Numbered from the stretch's first letter, positions 24,860-37,464 are shown. The stretch is DNA of 64,000 nucleotides from Trochalopteron elliotii (GCA_024734555.1 JANPWX010000098.1:617668-681667); one strand, 5' to 3'. A program made the numbers and translations. Notes: generated from the sequence alone by a model not told the origin.

Positions 24860-26186
24860 ATAATGTATCACTGAGAGTTTTTCTTTTCTGGTAAAATTCA
24901 TGTTTTGTTAAATCAAACTAAATTTGACTATGGGAAGTCTGGAGATTTATAGCTTTTTTAAAGAAATATTAATATTCCTAAGTATGAAATATACAGGAAA
25001 CAGAATTCTTGCCAGCAGACAGATATAATCATCTGTGTAATCAGCAAGAAGACTGGTTATAAATAAACAGTCTTTGGTTAATGGCTCCATCCCAGTGCTC
25101 TTCAGCTGGTGCAGTTCCAGAGGCAGTCCTGCACAGGGACAGTCACAGACCTATACATTTCTACAAAAATGCAGCCTGGAGGCTTGGGCTGGTGTAGTGG
25201 CAGCCCTCTGGTTCTGTCACTGTGAGATTTACTGAAGGATAGATTTCCTCTTTTGTTTATTGTTACAAAACTTGCTTGGTAGAAATGGTTTGATTATACT
25301 CAACTGCCTTTAATTTTATAGATGCAGAAGTGCTTTTTACTGGTAATGTAAAGCCTGCACCCTTCTTGGTCTTACTATTGGTCTACTATAGCTCTCAAAA
25401 TCTAAATTTCTGATACAATGAGGTATTCACAGACCTTGCAGTTTGACAGAATTTCTTTCCTGAATTTATCATGCATAAAGAGATAACCTAGCCCACTGGT
25501 ATATGTGAACACAGACTATTTTATTATTTGTGTCTTCTTTAATTGTATCAAAATGTTTTTAAGGCTAATACACAGATGGATGTTTACTGTATGTAGTTCC
25601 AGCATCTTGAACAAACAAGTTTGAAATGTTTTCAAAGCATTTTGATGAGTAAAAGCATAAGTAAAAAAATATTGTTTGTCCAGTGGTGGGTGAGAGACTG
25701 TTTCATGTGCACTAACATTTTTTTTATTTTTAATTAAATTTAATTTGAAATGCTATCTGTATAGAAGATTTTATTGCAGACCAGATTGCTGATGCACTGT
25801 AGAAAACCAGATTGAATAGAGCTAAGAAGCAAGGTACAGGACTACCCAGCTTCTTGCTGTATTATAGGGGCTTTGAGAATTTTCTTGTTCATATAATCTT
25901 TAACCTACAGAAGATCTTCAAGCTATAGCTAAATACACTTCTTCTAAGTGACAATGAATGTGATTATAGCAAGAATTAGAATACAAGAGATGTATTATGC
26001 CATAGCTACAGTTTAAGAAAAATACGGCTTTGTGGTTAGGATGTAGTAGTGAAATTCTCAAACCCCGAGATGTCTTTTCCCTTGTGCTGCACTCCACTGC
26101 ATTATGTATGTTAATGTAAAGGCAACCATCAAAACCATACCTTCTGAAAGTTATTGCTTTCAGGGAGAAAATAACTGCATGACAAG

Positions 26187-26525
26187 AATCATAGAATATG
26201 GGGTTGGAAGGGACCCTCAAAGATCATCTAGGCCAAACTTTTTTTGCCAAAAACACAATCTAGACAAGATGACCCAGAATCCTGTCTAGCTGAATCTTAA
26301 AAACATCCAACACCATGGAATCCACATTTTGCTGTCGCCACCCCTGAAAAATGGTGGTAAAATCTCCCCTAAGCCTTCCTTTCCCAAGACTGAAAAAATG
26401 CAGTGTTCTCAGACTTTTCTCAAGTGACAGATTTTCCCATCCTTTGGTCATCTTTGTGACCCTTCTATGGACCCTAATAAATTCTCCGAAACTAATATTT
26501 GTTGCTACAAATGCTGCAATAATAC
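26187..26525 (-). mobile_element. CR1 LINE 3' fragment, minus strand
   Basis: The left edge reads AATCATAGAAT followed by GGGTTGGAAGGGACC and AAAGATCATCTA, the reverse complement of the CR1 3' end. Farther right, CAGATTTTCCCATCC and TTTGTGACCCTTCTATGGAC match the CR1 3' untranslated region as read on the minus strand. It is 5'-truncated, as almost all CR1 copies are, and old by its divergence. The right edge is approximate. Confidence 0.85.
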
Positions 26526-27369
26526 CCATTGTGAATTCCAGTGAGTTCAGAGGAAATTACTCAACATCTCATCTGTTCCTTGCAGTGTAAAATAAGCACA
26601 ATACCTGTTAATCCACCTGTCAGGTGGATTTGAGACAACCATACAAATACCTGGAAAGAAGAGGCTTCAAAAATCCAGATAAGCTATCCCCAGTCTTAGG
26701 TACTGTGTAATGTTGTGCGTGCCTCTTCCTGACTCATCAGACAAATTAGATTTCACTGACCATACCTTTGATGTTGGACTTGTGCCACTACCTTAGCTGT
26801 GGCTTTTTGGATTTGCTTTCTTGCCCTTTTCACAGTGGTTATTTCTTTTCAAGCATCAAACATGTACATCATGTAACTACTTAAAGCTACTACCTGACCA
26901 TTTTAAAATACATTTTTTCAACAGATTATTAAGACATATTTAGAAGAAGAGGAATAAAAGTTAAGTTTTTATGTTATTTCTATGTCTTTCAAACATATAC
27001 AAAAGAGAGGGAAGGCACTGGCTTCCTGAATCTGTCATTTTAAAATAGAATTTTAAAATATAGTCCAATCTAAAATTTACTCACTGATGAAATTCTAGAA
27101 TTTCTTCCTTTTTTTCCAGAAAATTATTTCTTCTCAGTTAATTCAGGATCATTTAAATATAGCTTTCTTATGAAATCCAAGCATATATTTGTACATCAAA
27201 AACTCCTAATCACAACAGGATTAACAAAAACTCCTTATAAGAGATAAATAGATCAGCCAATGGAGATTTGAATCATTAAAGATGCAATAAACAGATGTTC
27301 ATCATGAGATATATAGCTCATACTCAAAAAATAAATTCCTTCAAAACTTTCATTATAATGCCTTGGGTA
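26526..27369. other. Unannotated AT-rich DNA
   Basis: Nothing recognisable is seen between the CR1 fragment and the dispersed repeat. Confidence 0.5.
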
Positions 27370-27590
27370 GCTAAATTTTCTTATAAGGAATTTATGGGTG
27401 TCTGCCTGAAACAAAGTGTTCAGCCCTGGGCTGATAGACTCCTTTACAATCCCAGCCCAAAGAAACCCACTTCTTTCTTCCTGTTCTCTTTTTCCTCAGA
27501 ACAAAAAAAATAATGGTACAGAAGAAAAAAAAGGTAGCTTCTTAATTTAGCACTGACTTAGCAATTTTTAGAGACTTTACTGCATTTGGA
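27370..27590. repeat. Dispersed repeat, short copy (matches 31.42-31.88 kb)
   Basis: Starting GCTAAATTTTCTTATAAGGA and continuing GCCTGAAACAAAGTG, then TTTCCTCAGAAC and TAGCTTCTTAATTTA, this aligns in order with 31417-31888. It lacks about 250 bases present in the middle of the other copy. It is therefore an interspersed repeat with an internal deletion. I do not recognise the family; the TATAAGG and AATAAA-like elements of the longer copy would suit an LTR. Confidence 0.7.
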
Positions 27591-27660
27591 AGGATACCAA
27601 ATAGTGACTGTTTGAAACTAATATTTTTTTTTCCTCTTGTGATCAAATGGTCAGATTGGG

Positions 27661-27695
27661 TGGTGCATCAATCCTGGATGGTGCATCAATCCTGG
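27661..27695. repeat. Tandem repeat, 18-bp unit, two copies
   Basis: TGGTGCATCAATCCTGGA is followed directly by a second copy. Confidence 0.9.
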
Positions 27696-30600
27696 CTTTC
27701 CCCATGTCACTGTCCTGGCACCAGTCTGTACTTCGGAGAAATCTTTAAGATGGGGACAGCTTCCCTCTATGCCCTATTAAGTGCAGTGTTGGTAAAATAC
27801 TGTAGCAGTCCTGCTACTCTGTAACTTCATTTGTGGTCTACATACATGTGTGCATCTGTGAAGAGGAAAGCCTGTACCCAGGGCTGTTCTGTGCTCCCCA
27901 GCACAATCTGCAACAAACATTATCTGTTCAGTTGCGTCTCTACAACAGACACTCTGTCTGAGCAAAGACACTCTCTGAACATGAATTAAGTTACCCTCAG
28001 TATGAAAAACAATTTATTGATCCAGTCCCTGATAGATACCCTTTTGACTCAATTTTTACCTACTGTTAGCAAAGCATAGAGCTCTAAAGGGAAAATTCAA
28101 TAACTGCTGTTCCTCTTCGGTACTGTGTATCTGGACAACCTAGAGCTTTAAAAGCATATGAACTTGTAAGAGGAGTCCTATTCTGCACAGGGAAAAAATA
28201 GCAGAAAACAAACAGAGAGAAAGCAGTACCTTGCTTCTTTGGGAAGATCAGGATTTAAATCCTTGCTTTTTCTGAGACAAATCTGAGAGAAAATTTTAAG
28301 CAGCATCCCAATTTGTCACCATCAGGCTGTAAGCTATTTTTTTCCCCACATTTCAAAGAAAAGAAGGGCCTGACTCATTCTCTGGGAAAAAAAAAAAGCA
28401 AGAAAAAATCTTAGAAATACTTTGAGTTTTAAGATGTATATCTATTATTGGTATTTTCCTTTGGAAGAAGTATTCTTCAAATGAGCACTGGATTGATTTA
28501 TAGTGACAACCTGTTTCTTAAGTTTTTGTTACACTGGGAAGATTTCTGTTTCTCTGTTTGCTTTAAAGGGAAGCTAATACACTTGAAAACTTTTGTGCCA
28601 TCCTAGTGAGGTGTGCTAGCCAGGGGTTGGGAGCAGAGCCTCCCTTTTCCATATTCACTTTCCTTTTTTCTCCTCTTCCCCATGTCTAGGTGCACTCTTT
28701 CTTCCAGCAGATTCTTCATTCAGATGAGTGGTTAGAACTTCTAATCTTCCTCTAATATGTGTGAAGGTTGGAGTTGGGCCCATGTGTGCCCCTCTGCAGG
28801 GGCTGGCTCTGGCACGCTGCTGTCAGCGTGCAGTTGTTCATGTTCGTGCTACCTACTGTATTTCTTGTGAGCAACCATTTGGTCTCTCTCCATGCAGCTC
28901 GCCCTGCTTTCATGCCAGTTAAATAAACAATAACTACTTTCTTTTTCTTCTGCTTTATTGCTTGCTTGTGTTATTGCTGCTTTAGTAACAGCAGGTGAGT
29001 GATATTGGCAACAATCTTCCCACCAATGCCAAAATACTAATTGCTGGCTGCCACGGGACAGTATAGTATTCAAATTCCCAGGACTCATTGCTCTAACACA
29101 AAACATAAGGACTTCTGTTAAGACAAATGCAACGTATTAATAAAAAAGAGCAGTCATTGATGATAAATGGCTCCAAGCGCCCATTATATAACAGGCATAT
29201 GCAGGGGTTTGTGACCTCAAATACTCACATGCAACTCACATGCACTCAATGTTTACAAAGAATTACATTCTTCCACAATAGCAGTAATACAAGGAAGTTG
29301 ATTTTGTCATGCTCAGATTTCATAAAATAACATCTTCAGGTATAACTTCCCTATCCTCAGTAAAACAAGAAAGCTTTTGTGTATTGCAGCACTAACATAG
29401 AATTCAGATCCTGAGGAGCATCTTGAATATATTGAGATGAATAAAATATTCTATGATCTTAATATGATTTAATACAGAATACAGCAAAAATTATAAGGCA
29501 GCATTTCTCAGATTTTTTTCAGCAGTCGTAATCACCAGAGGAGACACTTACTATGAAAATCTTATCATAGACTTTGATAAACGGTGAAGATAAATTATGT
29601 GAGTTAACCAAAAACAGAGATCAGAGTATATTTGATTGATTCAGAACAGGAGTTGAAGTCAAAGAATGACACATAGAGAGAGGGGAAAGATTTCAGAGCA
29701 CCAGGAAATGAAAAACCCATATTTAAAGGAATAGACAGATAGGTAGGAATTTTATTCCAGTTCTACACTTGACTAGCAACATGATGTTGACATCCCTGAC
29801 ATTTCTTGATATCTCTGTCAGGTTTGCTATAATGATGTGGTAGTTTTCTTGCAGAAAATGCCTATTAAATGATGTTCTCCATGTTCTTGTTTTGTTTTGT
29901 TTTCACTGGAAACAAAAAATGACTGAATCTCCAAACATGTTAAGTAAAAATCCTGAAAATATAAAAGAAAAAGTTAGAAAAAGAAAATAAAAAAGAAAAA
30001 TTTCCAAACAAATTCTTCCTTTGCATTGCCATTAAGGATTTTCAAGGAATGCTATCACTTTCTGGAAAAAAAAAAAGTGTTTTTCAAGAAACACATCTTC
30101 CCATTAAAATAAGTTATACAAGAAAAACACAGAACAAATTTGGCCAACCAACATCAGTACATGCTTACTCATCTATCCATTATGAAACAAGAGCTTTCAG
30201 TGCCCAGAAGGATGTGGCTTTCATCTAACCAGGTGGTCTGGAAGACACAGACCTAGCACATGACAAGCTCCCTGCTGAGGGTGCCTCCATCTCCCTCCAG
30301 CCTCTGTCCAGCACCATGCCATACCCTTGGATTCATCCGTGACAAACCTCCTAAGAACATACAGCTCAAAACAATTTTCTCTTAGCAACAACTCAACACG
30401 ATTCCTTCAATGACATTCATTTATTTCAATCACTTTGCTTTTGATTAGTACAAATGATTGTTCACTGCTTTCTCACACAGCTCCCACTACCTCATGTGTA
30501 AACTGGCAGGGTAGTGACAAGACTGTCTGCTCAGCTGACAAGATAGGGTTATTTTGGGATTCATTCAAACTGTAGCACATATAATGACACACATCTGATA

Positions 30601-31238
30601 GGGATGTGATGAACACTCCACAGTTTACAGAGTTAATTGGCACAGCTTGCAGCAAATTGCATGCAGGACATAGACAGCAGATCTCCATAGCCTGAGGTGG
30701 GGTGCTCTACCAATAAAGAACATAAAAGTGGCTACAACGTCATAGTCATGAGTAAGGAGGAGACACTGGAAGCTGGTGAACTGAGCACAAATTTCATAGC
30801 ATTTCCAAAAAGTCTCTTGAAATTCCTCCCTTAATCCCTCACTTCCTGATGAAGCCAACAAAATGTGACTTCTCGATTTCATCACACATTTTTTTCTGCT
30901 TTAAAGCAAATTCCTTGGACTTTTTACTTTCTGGCTACCTGGAGATTCGCACGGCAATGAGTTTGTTTTCTTTTTCTAATGAAGGACTGTTTTTTGGTGC
31001 TAACTGTTCATACATCCCACCTGAAGATAGATGTCTGTAGCTTTCAGCAGCTGGTTTGTTTTTGACAGAGCCAAAATTGAGGTTCCCCTAATATTTTCCT
31101 GGCTTCACTGAGACAGAAGTTAGTTTTTGAGACAGACAAGAAAGGGAGTGTTCACTGCTCTCACTCTGCCTTTACACCCTTGGTAAATAAATAAAGCAAA
31201 GACAGTAATTTATAGCACCTCTAAAATAACCTCCTTAT
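27696..31238. other. Unannotated non-coding DNA
   Basis: No gene or named repeat was recognised over about 3.5 kb. Twin short hairpins at 28.79-28.83 kb are listed separately. An A-rich piece with repeated AAAAGAAAAA lies at about 29.96-30.0 kb. Confidence 0.5.
28788..28831. other. Two adjacent perfect GC-rich hairpins
   Basis: GCCCCT-CTGC-AGGGGC (28788-28803) is followed eight bases later by GCACGCTG-CTGT-CAGCGTGC (28812-28831), both with 4-base loops. They stand out in AT-rich DNA. They could be a structured RNA element or a coincidence; neither has the length of a microRNA precursor. Confidence 0.5.
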
Positions 31239-32054
31239 TATCTTTTTGTACTCATTATTTCTTCTAATGAATCCAGCCTAAATAAACTCTTATGTCATGG
31301 CCACAGCTGAGCAGTTACACCTTTCTCATGCAGAAAAAAATTCTAGATGACTGTGAACTTGATTCCTGCTTGCCTTGTGTAGTCATGTACAGCTGAGTGG
31401 ATGTGATAAGAGAGAGTTAAATTTGCTTATAAGGAATTGATCAGTGCCTGCTTGAAACAAAGTGGTCTGCTCTGGGCTCATGATCTCCCTTACTAATCTT
31501 CCTTAATTTTTCTGAATATATGACCTAATGATCAAGTCAAGAACTGATTCCAGGTCTAATCAGACAAAGGTCTGTCCAGGTCTAAGCAAGACAAATAATT
31601 GCCTAGTTTTGTGACCTGGCTGGCTGGCTTGAACTACAGCTTTTGCAATGGTAATTTTTGAACTACAGTTCATCAATACAGATTAAATAGTGTAACCTGT
31701 CATGACCAAGTATCATTCAGAACTTCCCAGCCATAGTTCCAAGGCCTCACAGTTCCCCCCAAAACCCCTGCCCTTTCTTTCCTATTTTTATTTTCCTCAA
31801 ATTGAAAAACTCATGGTTCAGAAGTAGTAAGGAGCTAGCTTCTTAATTTATCATTGTATTACTCAGCAGTGTTTAGAGGCTCTGAACTCATCTGTTTATC
31901 TTATTGTGCTCATTATTGCTTCTGCTGAGTCCAGACTAAATAAACTCTTATGTCATGACCACAGATGTGCAGTTACACCTCTCTCATGAAGAAAAATTCT
32001 AGATGACTGTGAGCTTGTTTCAGTGTGTCTTGTGCAGCCATGTATAGTTAAGTG
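31239..32054. repeat. Local direct duplication enclosing a dispersed repeat
   Basis: The segment 31239-31400 (CTAAATAAACTCTTATGTCA within it) recurs at 31897-32054 in the same orientation with moderate divergence, a period of about 658 bases. Between them lies the full copy of the dispersed repeat that also occurs at 27.37 kb. This could be an LTR-internal-LTR remnant, a tandem duplication with a truncated first unit, or part of a longer unnamed repeat. No coding frame is seen inside. Confidence 0.7.
31417..31888. repeat. Dispersed repeat, long copy (matches 27.37-27.59 kb)
   Basis: GTTAAATTTGCTTATAAGGA at the left and TAGCTTCTTAATTTATC at the right match the shorter copy in the same order and orientation. 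About 250 extra bases in the middle are unique to this copy within the window. Confidence 0.7.
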
Positions 32055-32555
32055 TTTTTTTCTAATTTCAGATTTTGCACTTATTTTGGGAAGACATAAA
32101 TACAGGAAAGTAGAAAGCACTGCAGAAAGATTTAATCACTGGAGAATAGGATAAATCTTTAACAACTCTATGTAATCTATGTAAATTGACTAATCTAGAG
32201 CAATTAAATTTATTAGAAATAGCACAGGCCTGTGCTCATAACTTTTAAAATATTTTCTTTTTTATTTTCCATCAAAGGGTACATTTGATTGCTGCAAACA
32301 AAATGAATCATGTTCTGTAGGAAAATATTTATTATAAAGGAGACTATCCTTTTAGTTAATCTTTTTCTGACTTAAGTAATTATTTAGATAATAGAAAAAG
32401 CAAACTTTTTAGTCAAAGGCATTATTTAGAAGATAAAATAGGCTTACATATATGCAATTGGTTACTCAAGATTTTTTGAACACATAAGAATTTAAGCCCT
32501 GAAATGGATGATACTGAATTTTGAAAAGCAGTCCTTCATAATGCTTGTTAACTTG

Positions 32556-32816
32556 TTACAGGTAATCACGTAAGGGCTTTCCAAGAATCTCAAATGCTGC
32601 CATGACATCTCTGAACTTTCCTGGCTGCTTGCTAACCAATAAATGTGCTCCAGCACTGTCTCCCTGGGCCATGCCCAGCACCAACAGGACTGAGAGATAA
32701 TGTGAATAGCCTCTTAAAGGTTTGGGGTTATGCACAAATGGAAAATCCCAGTTTGAACATAGCTTCAAGATCAGAATAACACCATATTGGAATAAGCATT
32801 TAGTTGCTATTAACAT
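32556..32816 (-). CDS. 86-codon open frame of protein-like composition, unidentified
   Basis: The minus-strand frame ends with a balanced, protein-like stretch (Gly-Met-Ala-Gln-Gly-Asp-Ser-Ala-Gly-Ala, later Gly-Lys-Phe-Arg-Asp-Val-Met-Ala-Ala-Phe-Glu) just before its stop. Its GC content is higher than the flanks. It might be an old exon or retrocopy, but I do not recognise the family, the upstream half looks random, and no clear acceptor or promoter is seen. A chance frame remains likely. Confidence 0.15.
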   Translation of the reverse strand: MLIATKCLFQYGVILILKLCSNWDFPFVHNPKPLRGYSHYLSVLLVLGMAQGDSAGAHLLVSKQPGKFRDVMAAFEILGKPLRDYL

Positions 32817-35800
32817 TAAATTAATCTTCTTAGAGTAAATAGATCCCTAATATAAAAAAATAACTATATGAATATAAAGATTAGATCCCTAAAAAATGTG
32901 ATTTTTATCCTGGCTTATTTTTTGCTTCTGAAACATTTCTGGTTTGAGGTTCCCTATTGCATAATTTCCTGTTACCATAACGAAAATGAAGTCAAATTTA
33001 TGCTGCTTATCATGGTTCCTCACATTTGCTAAGCTTTTACTGATTTTATATTCTCAGTGAGGGATATTTTTTACTGTTCTTGTATAATCCTATACTGTTT
33101 GACACCTATAGATGGACTAAATGAATGGACATTGAATAAAAGGGTAGTAGCAGAAGCACAGCAGGAACAAATGGCACAAATGCAGCCTGCTCTGATCATC
33201 TGCTCAGGAAACTCTGCATTAAAGGAGTTGATACAAAACAATGCTGACCTTCATAGGCTCATCCTTTTATACTTCCTTCCTTTATGTTTTCTGTAGTATT
33301 TGCGCCTTGATCTCTGGCAGGCTTACAGTTCTTCAGAACAACTTTCACAGGCCTATGGAACTACACAGTGTATGACTTACAGCATTAATCTCCTGCCCTC
33401 AGATCATATTTATATGAGTGTGTTTGTGTGGTGTAACTTGTACTGACAGAAGTTCTTCAGATGTGCTTCAAAATCAGAGGCTTTCCAGTCATTCTTCACT
33501 CAAGTGAGTACTAAATATTCTTGCTGAGCCAAAAGATAACAGAGCATATTACACTAAATCATTATGTTTACATTTACAGTTAAGGCCATAATATTACAAC
33601 AGCACAACTAAAGGCTACAAGGTATAGAGCTCTTGAAAAAAAAATTTCTAGAGTGTAAAATTTCATTACTCCTGCTACTACTTCAGGATCCAGGATTTGC
33701 TTTCTTATGGGCTTCCTAAAAGGGTCTATGTTTCCTTTCTATAGGAATTCTGAACACAAAAAAGAAGGAAGTTAGTCAGAGCAGTTAATCTGATAACTCC
33801 ATTTTTGTCTTTTTCTATTAACATTCCACACCTAGCTGTCCCTGTCTGTAAATTTGGAGTAGTTCTTTTCCTACCTTTTAACTGATCATGATCTCTATGA
33901 ACATATGCATCCTTATCAGTATAAATATGTACATTTTAGGCCTTGGCTTCACAAACAATTAAACCAAATATTTACAAAATGTACACAATAGAATCCTACA
34001 TTTGTTAGTGTGATTCATGCTTAACACTAGTGTGTAATAAATCCGTTTCTGTGTTGGCATAACCATTTGCTTGCACTTTTTAAAATTCTCAGGATTAAAA
34101 AAAATGGAAATTGTCAATCTTCTCTCTCAGAAATGTTACCCTGATGAAAAATATTTTCTAGAAAAAGTTGTGCACCAAACTTTGAGAAGAGGTGGCTATG
34201 AGCAAAAATGGAATGTGTGGGCATTTGGAAATTATGATCAGTCAAATTACAAGAAGCACAGCAATGTGAAAAAAACCCAAAAATGGAATAATAAGGAGAA
34301 AATTCCATCTTTATTTGTTTGTTTTTTAGGGTTCTTTTAATATTGACTGTGGCACATCCTCTGCCTGAATCTTAATCTGCATTAGTGCAAAGTGCTTTTC
34401 AAATCTGTTAGTCTCTTGATCAACTTTCCTAATTGATTAAAATATCTGCTGGAATGCCCCAGAAGAATATATTATTTTATGGGCATGACTTTTGCATATG
34501 AATATGAACATAGAAAATAGATGAAAAATCCATTACCAAGTCTGAAGCAGATAATTATCCTCAAACTGAAAGTTGTGAGAAAAAAAAAAGAATCAACAAC
34601 TTGATTTGTGAACCTTTTCACTGCATATTTCTCATAAATTTAGTTATACTGCAAATTCAGAAAAGTGGGATTTCAGCACTTATAGGTAGCCTTTCATTAT
34701 TCAGGGCTCTCAAAATAGATCACAAATACTAATTTATTAACCCATGAACTCATGAAAAAAAGTGGTCTTCTACCTTTATTTCTATCTTTCCTTCCAAGAG
34801 CTGTTTCTCCTTGCTGCCTCAATCCTGGAACCAGCATATTGGTGGCCCCCTTGGAAATAACTTCAGCCATGCAAACAAACCTTTCCCTCTGAATAATTTC
34901 CACTTGACTATACATATCTTAGGGAAGCTGCCAAATCCTTTTCCTACACTGCTCAGCTGCAGGGATTTTGCTGCATAGATGGCATCTAACTATACCTCAG
35001 GGGGCTTCTATGAGAATTTGCTAAGACTCCTGAGGATGAAGGCCAACCATAATTGTTCACTCTTTTTTCAGATCTCAACAGGATCTCAAGTTATTGCTCT
35101 CTAATCTGCAGCAAGACGTGCTCTTTTGAAGTGATATAGCACCAAAATACACATTTTTCTGTACTGAGTGAATAGGAAAATCATGTGGTTTTAATTAGCT
35201 GTAAAAGGACAGTACAGCAGCTGCTACTACAAAGCATATGAAAAGATTTGCCTTGCTTTGGTTCTGCACTTAGAGAATCAAAGAGTTAAGTGCCTGCTTT
35301 TGTACAGTGAGTGACGAATGTGAATTATGTGGATTGGAGAAGTGGTGGGGTTTTAAACACGGACTCTTCCCACTTCACTTTGGTGCTGCTGGGTGGCTGC
35401 TAATTAACTCCTGCTCTAGAGCCTGTGTCTGGATCGTTACTGAAACTGTGTTAGTCATAGACTCCCTGAGATGTTTTACAACATTTCTTGAATAATAGGC
35501 AGCTGGTGTACAGTGACAGCCCAGCATACCAGCTCCAGTCGACTGTATATTCACTTGTATGCTCCCAGCCAGGGGCAGGCAAAACAGAGAAACCTGCAGA
35601 AAAATCTCTGAGGGGTAAAAAAGGAGGCATGTCCAGAGTGGGATTTCTGCCTCCCTGTTCTGTAATTGGTTTTGTGTGAAAGAAAGAAAACAGGAATTTC
35701 AGGTGGTCAGGTGTCACATTTCCCTTCCTTGAACATCGGCTTTTGGAGAAGCTAAGGAACAGTGCCAAATGTGCTCCATTAATATTTATTGACGCCATAT

Positions 35801-36021
35801 GAATTTGTCTCATGTATTCAATGGTACTCATTTTAGGAGAAACAAACTTCTCTTAGTTTCCCAGCAATCTGCGTTAGCTTCACTCAGATGGCATGGCTAC
35901 TGCACAGGAGGGTTGAAGATTGGAATGTGCAAGGAATGAACATTAGAGGCCAATTAATATTTTCTCCATTTTGCCAGAGTTTGCCTTCAACATTTGAAAG
36001 TATATACAAGCAACTTTTATG
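32817..36021. other. Unannotated non-coding DNA
   Basis: No gene, RNA or named repeat recognised. Open frames of 60-126 codons, including one on the minus strand at about 35.45-35.83 kb, have no supporting features. Confidence 0.5.
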
Positions 36022-36700
36022 GAGTCATAGAATCAAATTTCTCCCTAATATTTAATCTAAACTTACCGTCTTTCTGTTCGAACCCATTCCCCCTTCTTCT
36101 GTCACTGCATGCCCTTATTAGAAGTCTCTCTCCATCTTTCTTGTGGGCTCCCTTTGGGTACTGGAAGGCTACAATTAAGCCCCAAATTCTTCTCTTCCCC
36201 AGGCTGAGCAACCCCAATTCTCTTTGCCTTTCCTCATAGGAGAGTTATTTCATCCTTTTAATCAACTTGGTGGCCTCCCCTGGACTCTCTCCAACTGTAC
36301 CATGTCCTTCCTGTGCTGGGCACTCCAGAGCTGGATGCAGCACTGCAGGTGGGGTCTCACTAGGGCAGAACAAAGGGGCAGAATCCCCTCCCTGGCCCTG
36401 CTGCCTGTGCTGTTTTGGATGCAGCCCAGGACACGTTTGGTTTCTGGGATGTGAGTGCACATGGCTGGGTCATGTCCAGCCTCTCATACATCTGCACCCC
36501 CAAGTCTTTCTCCACAGGGTTTGTCTCGACCTGTGTATCCCTCAGCCTTTACTGATACTGGAGGTTGCCCCAACCGCAGTGCTTGCACTCACTCTTGTTA
36601 AACCTCATGTAATGCCTGTTGACACTTCTTGTGTCTGGATGGCATCCTGTCCTTCAGGTGTGTCAACTGAACCACTCAGCTTGGTGGCATCATTCCCATT
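36022..36700 (-). mobile_element. CR1 LINE 3' part, minus strand
   Basis: Read on the minus strand this is the 3' third of CR1. From the left it has the tail (TCATAGAATC), then landmarks such as TACTGGAAGGCTACAATTAA, CTTTCCTCATAGGAGAG, GCAGGTGGGGTCTCACTAGG, GGGGCAGAATCCCCTCCCT, CCCAAGTCTTTCTCCACAGG and CTGGATGGCATCCTGTCCTT, all typical of this family's coding end and 3' region. A piece between the tail and the next homology is missing. Frames open on either strand here are noncoding or decayed remains. The right edge is approximate. Confidence 0.92.
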
Positions 36701-37147
36701 ATCTTCTACTTTGTGGATACACAGAATAAAATAGGTTTGTCCTTTTGCAGATTGTTTCCACTTCTCACTATCATTTGCAGATACAGGCAGCATTTACTAA
36801 AGCTTGTACAACTTCAGCTCTCTTCAGGATCCAGCATCACCATTCCTAGTTAGCAATATCACACTATCATGATACCATGGAAATGGAAGATGTGCATGAG
36901 TATTAAATAGCCAATATTATCTATTGCTATCAAAATTATATATCCTTCAAATCTGTGACCACCAACCTTAACGCTTTAGAAACTAATCACATTTTTATCA
37001 CATTTATTTGGCTTAATATATCATGTTCTAGGTACCAATGTGAAGAGTTTCTATGTTTTGATATCTGCTCTTATCACAGAACATTTTTCTAGTGTGCTAA
37101 GGTCCTGGCTAAAGTTGCAGTCACATAACCACACATTTCCTATGTGT
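36701..37147. other. Spacer between two opposed CR1 fragments
   Basis: About 450 AT-rich bases with no recognised content separate a minus-strand and a plus-strand CR1 copy. Confidence 0.5.
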
Positions 37148-37464
37148 AACTTCCTGAAGGGTGGTTGTAGGGGGTTGGGGGTTGGTCTCTTTCTCCAGGC
37201 AGCAACTGACAGAACAAGAGGACACAGTCTCAGGCTGCATCAAGGGAAATATAGGTTGGATATTAGGAAGAAGTTTTTTCACAGAAAGAGTGATTAAATA
37301 TTGGAATAGTCTGCCGGGGGAGGTGGTGGAATCACCATCCCTGGATGTGTTTAAAAAAAGACTGAATGTGGCACTCGATGCCATGATCTAGTTGAGGTGT
37401 TAGGGCTGAGCTGGACTCCGTGATCTTGAAGGTCTCTTCCAACCTACACATTCTGTGATTCTGT
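37148..37464 (+). mobile_element. CR1 LINE 3' end, plus strand
   Basis: The segment begins near CTGAAGGGTGGTTGTAGGGG and runs through GGTTGGATATTAGGAAGAAG, CACCATCCCTGGATGTGTTT, GTGATCTTGAAGGTCTCTTC and CCAACC to the octamer-like tail ACATTCTGTGATTCTGTA. This is the canonical 3' end of an avian CR1. Truncation at the 5' end is normal for target-primed reverse transcription. Its orientation is opposite to the copy 450 bases to the left, so the two are separate insertions. Confidence 0.93.
37161..37391 (+). pseudogene. CR1 ORF2 C-terminal remnant
   Basis: The last coding part of the LINE reverse-transcriptase protein is still open for about 76 codons and ends at a stop at 37389-37391. It includes the family's Phe-Phe-Thr-Glu-Arg and Trp-Asn-Ser-Leu-Pro-Gly-Glu-Val-Val segments. 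The endonuclease and reverse-transcriptase domains are absent because of 5' truncation, so no functional protein is made. Confidence 0.8.

Larger units (their letters stand above)
20481..26186. other. Unannotated non-coding DNA with small repeats
   Basis: No gene is recognised. It contains a possible old CR1 tail (20.57 kb), a 12-bp inverted repeat (22.25 kb), a short TAA run at about 22364-22380 and a 17-bp tandem repeat (24.83 kb). A 7-bp inverted pair GGAATTT/AAATTCC lies around 22.45 kb. Confidence 0.5.

Noticed and set aside
36267..36734. 155-codon plus-strand frame in the CR1 region
   Set aside because: It is antisense to the CR1 element and reflects its GC-rich composition.
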